Shown here: piece after piece, positions 47,161 through 59,134 of the stretch
Layout of the letters: every line of letters begins with the position of its first letter
Position numbering within the stretch: the stretch's first letter is position 1
From: Chamaecyparis obtusa
Lineage: Eukaryota; Streptophyta; Pinopsida; Cupressales; Cupressaceae
Direction: 5' to 3'
DNA length: 64,000 bases
Assembly (NCBI GenBank): GCA_027943335.1
Contig: BSBK01006750.1
Coordinates: 186,001 to 250,000 of the forward strand
The notes under the pieces: generated by a model
The model's input: the letters and a program-made list of their open reading frames with translations, nothing else
Told to the model about the DNA's origin: nothing
The model's database searches: none
Translations under genes and position numbers: made by a program

Positions 47161-50041
47161 TGTTAGGGATTTTTTGTGACAGTCAAACTTGGCAAGGTAA
47201 AATCCTTGATTCTCAGTTAAAAGGTCTCCAAGTTTGCAAGAAAAGCCTAATTGATGAGAATTGGATAAGATCCTCCTTCTGCTTCAAGCTCCATAGGAAT
47301 CAAGCGGGTATTGCCTACAAATAGGTTACTCTCTTTCAAGTAACCTATGGATAAGTGGATTAGGTCTTCATTGTCATGCTATTGAGTTTCTCAAAAATAT
47401 TTCATGGGATGTGATTCTGAAAATAGATGAGAATAACCTATTGTAGAATGTGACTAATGAAACTACAAGTGAGATAACATGAACAATGACATAAGGGTGA
47501 TGAATCCTTCTTCTTTTATGAGCCAAAAATCAAGGAAGGTTAACCTTTGATTCACTCTTCAAGGAATCAACAACTATGGATTGTGAAACATAAGGGACAG
47601 TCCTATTTTTTTTAGGTACATGAACATGAAATGAAATGGTATTGGTAATGATGAATTTGTGCTTGATGACAAAAAGGTGATTGTATAACAGAGACCAGAC
47701 CAGTGCCTAATCCTTTAGGTAGAAGATTCTAACATAAATCAATAGAGGAGTTTCTAGGAAATACAATGATATGTCTTACAAACCACATACAATTTAGATA
47801 GAATACCTTACAAACTATCTACTCAATCTAAATTTTCTATCATCAAGATCTTCATAGGTGTGTTCATTCCTTGAAATTGCACATGAGGATTTAATTCTTT
47901 CCTTGAAAGAAACTTATGCAACAATTAGATAGCTGCCTTACAACTAGTATGTTCTATATGCCTTACAAATAGAGACACACAACAATAAACACAAAGCAAA
48001 GAGATAGTAACAGAACCAAGATAGAAATTGTATTATATTTCATGAAAGTGTATCAGTACATACAAGGAAAAATCTTCACTCAAAGACTCAGAATTAGAAT
48101 CTGCTATAAAAAACTTGTATTTTTTGCATTCAGCATCAAGAGAATGGAAACAAAGAGTAGAATCCCTTAGATTGCCAAAGACTGGAACCAAGAACCAAAA
48201 TCCTGAAAGACCAAAATCCTAGAGCCTCAAAAGTTTTTGAACCCTTATAAAATCGGAACTCCTACTACTTATACCACTAACTATCTTGGGATTCTCAAAC
48301 AATTTAGGATGCAACAAGCTTCAGATAGCTAGGGTTAGGGTTTTACCCACTAAACCAACCAATATCAATCAACAATTAATTCCAGGGGAGAAAACCAAAC
48401 AACCTGGACAAACAGATATGAGAATTGATCTTCATCAATGAAAATCTACTAATTTATACTGAAGATCATGCAAACACCATGCTTATAAGTCTATTCGTAC
48501 ACCTACAACATGCCTCAAGCTTTACTTATGTTCATTTCATGATGGTACAAGTGTCTACAATCAATCATCAAACCCTCTGGATCATTCTGCAACAACCAGC
48601 ACCACCCAACCAATCGAAATCGACCGCTAAAACCATAAATTTTGGTACTCCCTATCGCTGGAAACCCTTTGCAAATTTGAATTTGAATTACAACGGTCAT
48701 TTACAAGTGCCAGCAGCAAATTGATTGTTAACATTTGAATTTCAATCAACTTTATATCGGCACCATTAGATCTTCATCTTTCCCGAGCTTTATGTCTTTA
48801 GTGAAAATTGACGACTGTCACTACACCACTGACTTATCCATCATGCAAATTACCCTTGCATTGTAACAAAAACCAAGAGATCATGCTGCACTTCAACCTC
48901 TCTACAAACTAGAGGACCCACTGAAAAGTCCACCTTAGCACACTTGGACCAATGAGAAACTACCAAATTGAGTACATGTAGCAGTAGACCCACCTTATTT
49001 TATCACTTCTTAAAAAGGTGAAATCGATGGCCGGTGCATAATCTCAAACCTCTAACACATCTCATAAGAACTTACACCTGCCATTGATTTACTGTAAGTG
49101 TCAGGACCCCTTTACAAGTCAGAAATTTAGGTCCCACTGACAACTGCCAACGTATTACATGTGGATCAACCAGGTAAGAGCATGTCATCACTATGTGGCA
49201 TTTTGGACCCACCTCAGACCCTTTTGACAAATCCCTATCACCATCCATGTTAACCAATGATAAAATGCCACTTTAGCATAGCTAGCAGTGGACCCATAGA
49301 GGAGCATTATACTGTCTGGAAAATCAGATAGCTAGCATAAGCTCGCATGGGGTCAAAATATTCCATGCGCTTTTATGCCAATCGTCGATCTTGAATCTCC
49401 TACGGATGCCACAAAAGCTTGACCCCACCCTACCATGTAAGACACTTTACCAAATCAAAACATGCCACGTTGCAAAGAGCTGACAAGCAGGTCCCCACTT
49501 TTTCTTCACTCACAGGTCCCTCTGACAACTCTATCATATCATCATTTCATTTGGCCAATGAGGAACCGCCATTTGTGCCTGCCTAGTAGTGGACCCGTCT
49601 GCAAAGAAAGGCTACATCATAAAAGAGAATCAATGGTCTTTGCGAAAATAAGACAACCCTTGGATCAAGCTGTTGTTAGGAGACTGGGCCCAAGAAATAT
49701 TAAGTTGGAACATTAGGGAAAAATAAAGCACAGGACCTAGGAAAATTTAATTCGTCGGGCAGTAGAAACTTAGGAAAAATTAAACGGGGACCCTAACATA
49801 AAACCTAACCACATAACACATGAAGTGGTCATCACAATTTTAGCACATGGGTATTTTAGGACTTTAGTGAGCAGAAAAAAGGTAACGCTTAAATAGGACC
49901 TGGCTGGGGTTAGTTAGGTTTTTCACTATGCAACAGCTAGATTTTTTTTTTTTAGCCTAGGGTTTAGCCAGAAACCAGGAAAATGATTGCAGAGACCGGA
50001 AAAAATTTGGTAAAGCCATGAAAAATTTGTAGGTGCCAACA
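47161..50041 (-). repeat. 5' LTR of gypsy B
   Basis: 2881 bp; partner of 30055-32969, ending GCCAACA and followed by the CAATA target-site copy. It has the same three CCAAT modules; the middle one has mutated to CCAATGAT (about 49251). Confidence 0.92.
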
Positions 50042-50943
50042 CAATACTCACTGCCATTATGATATCTGAGACATTTTAGCATTTTACCAGTCTCATTCTC
50101 AACCAAGCATTTCCATTTGTTAAGATTTTGAAATACATTAGATTTATGTCTAAGTAAATAAATCCATACTTTTCTTGTTACATCATCTATAAATGTAACA
50201 TAATACAGAGAGCCACTAAGGGAAGATACCTGAGTTGGTCCCCATACATCTGTATGCACAAGCTCTAATTTCTCATTTTTCTTTCCTTTGCACTCTTCAC
50301 AAAACTCTCTTTTATTTTCCATACACACAACTTTCACATAAATCCATATTGACACATTTCAAACTAGGTAAAACTTTATTTGAATGAAGTAATTTCATAC
50401 CTTTTTCACTCATGTGCCCAAGTCTATTGTGCCAAAGTGTTGTGTCAGAATCTACAACAGCTGTTTGATTTTCTTCCTGCTCAACTACAACAACTATTCC
50501 TGAACATTCATTTTTCTCTAAAAAAATTAAAGTAGAAGGAACAATATGACTTGTACAAAGATATAAGATGCCTACTTTCACACCTTTTTCTACTACTAAC
50601 GAATCTTTTGAAACCTTCCAATTTCTATCATTAAAAGTAATTGTGCAACCCTAATCACTTAGTTTTCCTATTGAAATTAAATTCCTACTTAGCCTTGGAA
50701 CGTGTCTTACCTCTTGTAGTATCCAATGATTTTCATTCTGTAACTTAATCTTAATTTTTCCCTTTGCAACAATCTGACAGGGTTCATTATCTCCCAAATA
50801 AACTAGCCCAAAATCCCCTTGGACATAATCAAGAAAGTAACCTCTATGGGGTGTAGCATGAAATCAAGCCCTAGAATCTAAAACCCATGAATCATCGTGA
50901 TGACCTAAAATAGATTGAATATCTTGATGAACTAAAGAGACAT
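50042..50943 (-). pseudogene. Copia A protease, pre-integrase and start of integrase
   Basis: Reading leftwards from 50943: a short gag end, the protease site WVLDSRA with a stop where Ser is expected (G of DSG changed to R), then FHATPHRGYF and LSRNLISIGKL. The pre-integrase reads TTLWHNRLGHMSEKGMKLL (near 50450-50390) and CESCVYGK. The integrase core opens with LVHTDVWGPTQVSSLSG (near 50265-50215), TFIDDVTRKVWIYLL and CLRYHNGSEYC, where the second catalytic Asp is H. The frame ends exactly at the gypsy B target site and continues at 30054. Confidence 0.85.
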
Positions 50944-52228
50944 TGGTTAGAGATCACCGAGATATTAAAATGATATGTAAGATGATTAAATCAATCAATA
51001 TGTTGTCATTGATGTCAACTAGTTTTGAGTATACTTATCATGATAGTTACAAATATCTAAACATCTGTAAAAGGAAGAAATGGTGAAGAAATGAGATATC
51101 TACATAAGGAAAAGATGGATATGATAGATATGGTTAAGGTATACATTGAGTAACTTATTGATGAGTCTATGGTATTATGTTATTGATTTAAGCATGTTAC
51201 ATTATTCTATTATGGAGAAGAGATCAGAATTGAACAAGTTAATATGGTCAGTAATTGAAGGCTTTTGTATACACCGAGTTAGTCTTGTGTATACCGAGAG
51301 ACAGTAATAACTAAGTTCTTTTTATCATTGATGTATTGAGTATTAACCGAGTATAGAGGAAAAATCTAATGGATGATATAAAAATTGTTTACGCGTCTAT
51401 TTAAAAGACATGATATTCATTGTTGAACTATGCTAGATGAATAGAGACTACAGAGGATTTCACGTGAAAACATTTTTCATGCATACCTGATCAAACTAGT
51501 TATAGACATAACCAAGCTGAACTGCAGGCATAACCGAGCATCAGAGATATATACACCAAGTGAAGTAAGTTGAAGGATATAATTGAGTAAATTGATTATT
51601 GATTAGATGAGTTATATTGATCTTAGCATAGATCCAAATACTTACAAATTGAGTTGTATTTGAATCAGATCACTACTGTATCAATTTAACCATTGTTACA
51701 GCAAAATCTCTTAACCGAGTGGACATAAAAGTCTTTTGTATTTCCATATGACATTCAAGGAATGTTAAATGTTTTCTTGTTGACCTCATAGTGAATGTTG
51801 GTTGAGAGTTAACAGTTAGTGATAAATCCTCTAACTAGGTCACAACTAATAGTGTGCATTGTAACCTTTAACATGGTTGGCTCCTAACCGAGCTCACTTT
51901 AGAAGAGTGAAATATTTTGGGTTACCGGTCGTAGGTGGTTTTTCCTTTAGCATGGTTTCCATGTTAAATCATTTTATTTTGTGTTATTTGTTATGATTTT
52001 TTTTCTATCATAGTTTACATGTTGCATATTTGATAAATTGGTAAAGACAAATTTGGAAATTACTAGTATTTGGTAAATGAACAGAAAGATAGTTATCTTA
52101 TCTTTACCAAGTTGTTTAATTTATTGATAATGTTATAAAAAATACATTTGAGAGTTTGGGACTATAGAAAAATTGATTTAACTAATTCACGCCCCCTTCC
52201 CCCCACCCCCACTCTCAGTTATCTAACA
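50944..52228 (+). repeat. 5' LTR of copia F
   Basis: About 1285 bp, starting TGGTTAGAGATCACC (probably once TGTTGG) and ending CTCAGTTATCTAACA. The C-rich run before the end is the same arrangement as at the end of the copia I and K LTRs. The hexamer ACCGAG occurs seven times on one strand (50956, 51273, 51293, 51346, 51533, 51714, 51887). No 3' partner survives. It interrupts copia A. Confidence 0.7.
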
Positions 52229-52244
52229 ATTTTTATCAAAGTAT
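52229..52244 (+). other. Degenerate primer binding site of copia F
   Basis: AATTTTTATCAAAGTA directly after the LTR aligns with ATTGGTATCAGAGCA of an initiator-Met site, with several changes. Confidence 0.5.
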
Positions 52245-52299
52245 ATTGGTTTCTTGGAGGAAAGTTTCAAGGACTTGAGCAAAAGATCACAAGATGTAT

Positions 52300-53160
52300 A
52301 AAAGAGAAGTGCCTAAGTTGCACAAGGATGATTTCAAAACATGGCAAAGTAGGATGAGGCTACACATATCTGGAATTGGAGAATCTACTCTTCAAATCCT
52401 AGACAGTGGATACATATAATCAAATATCAGACCTTTAATAGTTGATTAGCTGAGAGATAGACATGAACACAATATGACAATGATAGAGATTTTCGTTGCT
52501 CTATCTAATGCATAATTTGAAGATATCAAAACATGTACTACAATAAAGGACATGTGGGACAAGCTTGCACTAGTTTATCGTGGTGATGTAAATGTGATGA
52601 GAGCCAAAGCTGAAAGCCTTAGAGGTAGATTTGAAGATATGAAGATGAAAGATGGTGAAAACATCACACAATAATCTAACTGAATCAAGGAGGTGGTCAA
52701 TTCTATGCGAGGAGCAGGAGGTATTATTTCTAAAGGCATTTTTGTAAGTAAAATAATGAGAACCTTGTTTCCTATCTATGCTATTAGAATATCTTATATT
52801 CATGAAATGAGATCTGCACCGAATAATGTTCTTACACTAGATAACCTGATCAATAAGCTAACTACTTTTGAGATAAATAACTATGATAACAGTATTGTAT
52901 CGAGTGTTGATTCTGCATTTATGTCATCTTTGAGGATTGGTAAGATTGGTAAGTCCAACAGTAAACATAACATAAGAAATAAAAGTGGAAGTGGCAATGA
53001 TAGTGAAGATGATCTTGATGAGTTTAAATCACTTATGGGGAGGAGACTTCAGAAAGGTAAAGGAAGGTATAAAGGAAAGTTTCCTCTAGCATGTTTTAAT
53101 TGTAAACAGATTGGCCATATTACTGCTAGATGTCCTATCAGGAAACATGAAGATAAATAG
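52300..53160 (+). pseudogene. Copia F gag
   Basis: UBN2-type gag: DDFKTWQ-like start near 52330, IKDMWDKLALVYRGDVNVM near 52545-52600, LRGRFEDMKMKDGE near 52620, then an open segment (52693-53160) with MRTLFPIYAIRISYIHEM and SEDDLDEFKSLMGRRLQKGK. It ends at the zinc knuckle CFNCKQIGHITARC (CX2CX4HX4C) near 53092-53135. Stops are frequent in the first half. Similar in layout to the gag of copia I. Confidence 0.78.
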
Positions 53161-53575
53161 AATTGTTAAGGTTTTAGGATCATTGCAAATGTAATAGCAC
53201 TCTCTCATTGTATTTGTTTTCCAAATGCAACATTCTCTTGCATTTATATTAAGAATGAGCCAAGAAGAGACATGTCCCTTCATGGGACATGTCTATTCAT
53301 TATTATGTAATTAATATAATTACAATTATGATTATATATATATATATATATAATATCTCTTGAGTATTATATTAATTTCTCTAATATTTACATAATAATA
53401 ATAATATTTATTTTATCAATTTAACTATTTAGTTATTATGAGAATAATTATAATCTAACTTTATATATACATATATATCAATGTATATAGTAATATCAAT
53501 GATTATATATATTGATATATATAATAAATCATTTCTCATAATAATCATATAGTCAATATTATTTATCTGACCGAT
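53161..53575. other. AT-rich insertion inside copia F, with hairpins
   Basis: Non-coding AT-rich block between the zinc knuckle and the protease linker, where coding sequence would be expected. It holds a perfect 11-bp inverted repeat (AGACATGTCCC at 53268-53278 and its complement at 53284-53294, loop TTCAT), a (TA)n run near 53329-53352, and a second inverted repeat TATTATGAGAA / TTCTCATAATA (near 53435 and 53533). This suggests an inserted foldback or MITE-like element, but I cannot define target duplications. Confidence 0.5.
53268..53294. repeat. Perfect 11-bp stem hairpin
   Basis: AGACATGTCCC, loop TTCAT, GGGACATGTCT. Confidence 0.85.
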
Positions 53576-54953
53576 GCTACAAATATCAACAAGAATGACC
53601 GATCTGGTGATGGAAATTTTGGTAGAAGAGACAGTTGAGATCACAAGAGAAAATGAAACTATGACAAAAGAAACAACCGAGACTACAAAGACAAAGTAAA
53701 GAAGGCATGTTACCTTGTTGGAGATGATGATGGAAATACTAACACTGACACTGATGAAGATGTTGAGGTGGTATTCGTAGCAATGAAAGATGATTCAGAA
53801 GAAGAAGAAAGGTATGTAGAAACATAACTTATATCCAAAGTTAGCAAGAATGATACATGGATTATTGATAGTGGTTGTACACATCATGTGACTAGTGATG
53901 AGGATAAATTTGAATACCTTGAACATTATAATGGAGGATCTGTTAAAATGGAAAATGATACACCTTATCTAGTTTAAGGAAAAGGATCTATCTTGTTGAA
54001 CAATAAGATTAGATTTGAGAATGCATATTAGGTGAAATGACTTGACTATAATTTGTTGAGTGTAGCAAAATTGAATAATTTAGGTCACTGAGTTGCATTT
54101 GAAAGTAGAAAGGTGAAGATCTCTGATGAAAACATAAACTTGGTTGGTAGTGGTGAACAATCCAAAGGTAATCTATTTTATCTTAACAATGTTGAAACTT
54201 ATTGTTTGTTGGCTAGAAATGAAGATGTGTGGTTGTGGCATAAGAGACTGTATCATGTGAATTTTGATAACATGGTTAAGATTAGTAAGAAGAGAAGAGT
54301 TAGAGGTTTACCAAGTCTAACTAAACCTAACCATGTCATGTGCAATCAATGTCATAAAGAGAAAATAACTAAATCTAGTTTAAAGAAAAAAGACTACTCT
54401 TATAAAGGTATTTTGGAGTTGGTACATATCATCTTATGTGGTCCTATGAGAACTCAGAGTTATTATGGTGACAAATATTTCATTTTATTTGTTGATGAAT
54501 ACTCTAGGATGATGATAGTTATGTTTTCAAAAGAGAAATTTGAAGCTTTCAAATTGTTTAAGTGGTATAAAGATAACGTTGAAAAGGAAATCAGGAAAGA
54601 TTAAAAATGCTTAAGATCTGATAGAGGAGGTGAGTTTATTTATGATGAATTCACTATTTTTTGTAATGAGAATGGAATTAAAAGACAGGTTTCTGCACCA
54701 AGGACACCATAGTAGAACGGTATTGCAGAAAGAAGGAATAGATCTATAGTTGACTGTGCTAGAACACTGATGATTGAGAAAGATGATGTACAAATGTACT
54801 AGAGATAAGTTGTTGGCGCTGCTATATACACCTTGAAGCTAGTTCAACTAAATAAACATAAAATTAAGACACCTTATGAGTTATGGTTTCGCTACACACC
54901 AAATGTAAGTTATTTCAAAAATTTTGGAAGCAGATGTTACATTTTGAAAGTGG
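53576..54953 (+). pseudogene. Copia F protease and integrase, 3'-truncated
   Basis: The protease site WIIDSGCTHHVTSDEDKFEY is near 53860-53920. The pre-integrase reads VWLWHKRLYHVNFDNMVKI (near 54225-54285) and CNQCHKEKI. The integrase has LVHIILCGPMRTQSYYG, in which the first catalytic Asp is replaced, then FILFVDEYSRMM. A TAG TAG pair stands where QQ of the TPQQNG block is expected (near 54711), and TPYELWFRYTPN follows. It ends in FGSRCYILK at about 54950. RT, RNase H and the 3' LTR are missing. Close relative of copia I by motif wording. Confidence 0.82.
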
Positions 54954-55910
54954 TGTAGGAACACCTAGGCTAACCTCCTAGTCCTTCATCATTTTGGCTT
55001 GTATCTGACCTTTTCCAAGTTAGAGAGTGTTTTTTTTTTCCTTATAAGGTCTTGCAAGTGTGTGGCTAGGTGGATTGATAACTAGTATCTAATCCAACCT
55101 AGTTTTGTTAGCTAGTTTTTAATGCTTAGTTTAATGTTTATTTTGACTTGATTAGGGAAATGGGCTTAATTGTGTCCTGAGTCTTGGCATAGTTTTAAGA
55201 TATATCTCCCTTGTAGGGCATTCAATGAATTATCAACAATAAAATAAACTCATACACCTTTAACTAGAAAGTGTAGAAGGACCACTCATATACTCTTGGG
55301 TATTGAGGTGATTTACAGAATTAATAGCTAACTGGATTAACTATGAGGAAATCTGAGACCCACTAAATGCTTCTGAAACAAACAATCTATGAAATAACTT
55401 AAGAAGAATAAGCTAGAAAGAAACTGGAAGCAATTGAATATAAATAATACATGCACAGAGTCAAATGTATGAATTTCCAAACCAATCAATACATTCCAGA
55501 TTTTGATTAAAAGATCTAAACCATACTATGTATCCATGTATTCATAAATGATTAGATCAAAGTCTAATAAAAAGGATCAGTCACCAACTATTTCAAAAAT
55601 TAAAAAGACTATGCAATCTATCTACTTTAATACCAACTATCTAGTTTCTATCTCTATTTTCTAACCCTTTTACTACTCAATGCTCCAACATTTATTGTTT
55701 CAAGTCCGAGAGAGCCTCTAGAAAAACCTAGCCTCTCAGACACCAAAAAAACCATTTAAACCAGTTACATAACTAACAGATTTTTAAAGCACACATCATT
55801 AAAAGCATAAGAAAGGGAAATGTTGTTCTATAAATCTAATAACTTCCTTCTGGGCCCTCCAACATGGCAACCTTTATGAGTTTCCAAGATCGAAACACAT
55901 TCACCAATTC
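54954..55910. other. Unassigned sequence between copia F and unit H
   Basis: Starts TGTAGGAACACCTAGG, which could be an LTR edge but has no partner in the window. No ORF of note. It would hold the 3' flank of H on the minus strand. Confidence 0.4.
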
Positions 55911-58900
55911 CTAGGCTGGCTGGAAGTGTAGGTTCTTCAGACCCTTTAGCTTTGCTTGGGTTGCATTCTTCTCCCACATTAATCCCTTGATCCTTTCTAC
56001 TTGCTTTGGTAATTGGCCTTTGTTTAGCAGCAACATGGACTCAACATTTGTAATCCTTGTGAAATCTTGAACTATAGGTGCCTCATTCTCTTTGAGAGCA
56101 TTCATGGTGTCTATGAAGACTTTGACCATAGCATTTGCATCCTTGCAACCTTCATCAATTTGCAAAAGACTTGAAGGATTAACTATTTTGATGTCTTTAA
56201 GGGCATCTACATGCATACCTAGCACCTCTCTCGCTATTGCCTTAGCTTGAGAGATTATAGCTTTGAGCAATGTATTCTTCCATCCAAAGTTCTATTTCAA
56301 AATAAATAACATACAGGGATCCACTAGCTTCATCAGATTCTCAGCTAAAAATTGGGTTACACCATAGGTTTTGACCTCTTGAACCTATATTATGATTGCT
56401 GTACATTTTTCCTCCTCCATTTCCTAGCTTGGATTCAGGGTTCGAACTTCACCGAGTAATCCTTCTCCATCTAGGCAAGTCGATATGAACTTGCGGATGA
56501 AAGCACTTCCTTCAATGTTAACATAATTTATCTAGGACCTCACAACCTCTATTAGCACTCTTCCCTACTACATCTACTTCACCAGGTTTTAGTTTTCAAC
56601 TAAATTCAGATCAAAATCTTGTGAAGATTGAGCCAATGGTAGTACTCTGTCATCAGCAAGCAAAGAGAGAAATTCAGCCATGGTGGAAACCATCTGCTTC
56701 AACTCACGTTTCTCCCTACTGTCTTTTTGTGATTGCCCGAGCATATGGTCAGCTGAGAATTTAAATAAATGATCTATAGAATCCCTATTCAGAACTCCAA
56801 GTTCCATCTTTTTGACTTCGAAATCTTCAACCTCTAGTTCTTGAACTCCATCTTTAGGCTTGAAAGTGGCAATCTTTGCAGTCACCTTTCCAATAGATGG
56901 ATCGGTAGATAACCTAGCATCACTCTTCATTATTTTTTCTTTAGGGGTCCGAGTAGTGTATTTTTTGACAATCTCCTTCACAGGAAGTGAAACGGGTCTG
57001 TAACTCTTCCCCATGTTCACTGATTCAGTTAGCCAAGGAGGAACTAAACTAGTCATCATTCAGTTCTCAGGTGTTTTGACAGTGGTACTTTCAGCCTGAG
57101 GTACTTCAATATTAATGGTGAGCACTTCCTAAACCTTCTCTTGTTCATATAAGGGGCAGGAGATATCTTCATCATTAATCTCCACATCTAGGCAATCAAG
57201 CCCTAAGGATGCCATTTAAGAATGCCTTTCCAACCTAGTTCTTGGCCTTGATCTCGGTGTAGTTGGATGTCCATTGGAAACCGCCATTTTCCTAGGGGAT
57301 GTAACTTTACCTGCATTTGGAACCACATGAGATGCATTAGATGAAGTATGTTTTAGATTTTTCAAGGCTGGTCCTACATTAGGCTTTTTGAGAGGGGGGT
57401 TCTTAGCTCTTTTCTTCTTCTCCTCTATTAACCAGTTTTCCATGACCTCAAAAATAGTTCGGGCCCTCAGCTTTATATCATCTTCTTCCTCGCTATTCCA
57501 ATCTATATCCGAGGGACTCCTTTGTTTTACATTGCCAATTTCTAAACCTATTGCTTCATAACTATTCTCTTCCACACCATTAATATCATAGTTCAACTGC
57601 AACATTTTGATTTGTGAAATAGCCAATCTAGAATGATCATGTTTCCATATTGCATCCTCATCACTTATATCTTCCCATAGGTCCTCAAGGTGCAAAATCA
57701 GTGAAGGATAATTACTCAGACTTAGAACTTTCCTGGCGAAGCCTTTATTGTCAAAACCCCTTCTTAACTTATGAAATTGCAAATGAAAACTTAATAAATT
57801 GCTTCCAATCACTGAAGCATCCATCATGTTGTTATAGACCAAATTGCCAACTTTAATTGGGAACATAGAAGGCCATTTCTCTTCTGCCAGAGTATTTTTA
57901 ATGACCACAAACAATTGCCTACAAACTTTTGCAAGAATAAAGTAGTCAAAAGTGAACCTTGGGAGCTTGAGGGGTTCATCATCAAAGCCTCTGACCCATA
58001 TGTAGGTGAAACATGGAAACTAAATATATAGACTCCCGTAGGTCTAAACCAGTTTATGTGCCTCCAACAAAACTCTCTAGTTCGGGACTCCTGCTAACTG
58101 TTGACACAATTTACCTAGGAAAATATCATGAACCTTCCTATAATTTTCCAAAATTTTATCTTTCCTTAATAATGGACAATGGTCATAAATAAAAAGCTCT
58201 TCATTCCAAGGAACATGTTGAATAGCTGACAAGTCCTGTGTACATGCCAAGAAATATATCAAATAGGAGGACATAAAGAACTCCTTCTTAATGGCCTAGG
58301 CCTATTTGAGTTGATCCCTCGGGGAACTAGCAATGATCTCCACCCAATCAATATGTTTCCCTCCTTCCAAGACTATCTAGATAAAATGAAACATCCATTC
58401 TTCATAGTGGAGAACCTTTGAACCTTTAATCTGGTGAAGCAACACTATCACATCATGGATAAGGGGTTTCATGTGATCCTTAGTGAGAACCTTAGGCAAC
58501 TAAGACTCACCTTTGTAATTGGTTTGAGTCCACTTCCTAGCCACATGACTCTAATTTTTATCTATGTTCTCTCTATATTGTGCCAGAGATTGAGTGGGAG
58601 TAAAAATGACAAGGGATTCTTCTAGGATTTTTAAAACAACCATAATAGTCTCCCTATTTATTGGCACAAGGGTTTGGCCTTCTACATTCAAAATGCATTT
58701 AGATTTGACATCATATGTATTAATACATTGCTGAACCAATTCTGGGCATACAGCTGCTGGCGAAAAAACTGCAGCTTCTAACAATCCACTCAACAAGAAC
58801 TCTAGATTATGATCCTCTGATACACAGTTTGTGAGGTCAACTATTATTTTCTCTACAAAAATCCCTACCAGGTTTGTGTCTAAAACAACAGGAGCTCGGC

Positions 58901-59075
58901 ATTGCATATTTTTACATTTCTAAAGAAATGCAAACTGGTCTTTATCTTTCCCTTGGGAATAAAAACACAAACTTTTCCTCCCCTCTCAAATCAAGATATT
59001 AAACAACAACTAGAAATGAGGAAAAGCTTTAGAAGCTACCTGTTTGTGCAGACTCGAAACAAAATCTTCTCCCAT
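55911..59075 (-). pseudogene. Unrecognised gene-like unit 'H', one intron, ~1000 codons with nonsense-only decay
   Basis: I do not recognise this family. The proposed start is the ATG at 59075 (MGEDFVSSLHKQ). A 120-bp intron (59039-58920) has CAG|GTAGCT and TTTCTTTAG|A borders and keeps the frame into KCKNMQCRAPVVLDTN. From there one frame runs to 55911 without a frameshift, broken by 19 internal stops (16 TAG, 2 TAA, 1 TGA). The N-terminal third looks globular and conserved in style (EFLLSGLLEAAVFSPAAV, VPINRETIMVVLKILEES, FFMSSYLIYFLACTQDL, YRKVHDIFLGKL). The middle has a basic KKKRAKNPPLKKP stretch, and the C-terminal part is helical and charged (SQAKAIAREVLGMHVDAL). It may be an accessory ORF of a retroelement or a decayed host gene family. 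Confidence 0.6.
58920..59039 (-). other. Predicted intron of H
   Basis: GT-AG borders, a polypyrimidine-like GCATTTCTTTAG acceptor and phase 0. A stop interrupts the alternative of reading straight through. The prediction is from sequence only. Confidence 0.5.
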
Positions 59076-59121
59076 AGCTGAGACTCCATAGACAAATGAT
59101 AGGGAATAAAAACTTACAAGG

Positions 59122-59134
59122 CTTCTTATATTTC
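59122..59134 (-). promoter_or_regulatory. Possible TATA box of H
   Basis: GAAATATAAGAAG on the minus strand, about 50 bases before the proposed start codon. Confidence 0.35.

Larger units (their letters stand above)
30055..50041 (-). mobile_element. Tat-like Ty3/gypsy element 'B' with 2.9-kb LTRs
   Basis: LTRs 30055-32969 and 47161-50041 (TGTTAGGG...GCCAACA), reading leftwards. The perfect target duplication CAATA is at 30050-30054 and 50042-50046. Without the nested copia C it is about 12.9 kb. The order is primer site, gag, protease, RNase H-like domain, RT, degenerate RNase H, integrase. By eye the first 225 LTR bases differ at about 14 sites. It belongs to the same family as gypsy E. Removing B rejoins the integrase reading frame of copia A. 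Confidence 0.94.

Noticed and set aside
53320..53570. TA-rich segment as a possible origin or matrix attachment site
   Set aside because: Only AT composition supports it. The hairpins fit a foldback insertion better.
55911..58919. TAG used as a sense codon (readthrough or recoding) in H
   Set aside because: Plant nuclear genes do not reassign TAG, and the same TAG excess is seen in clearly dead retroelements nearby. Methylation decay explains it.
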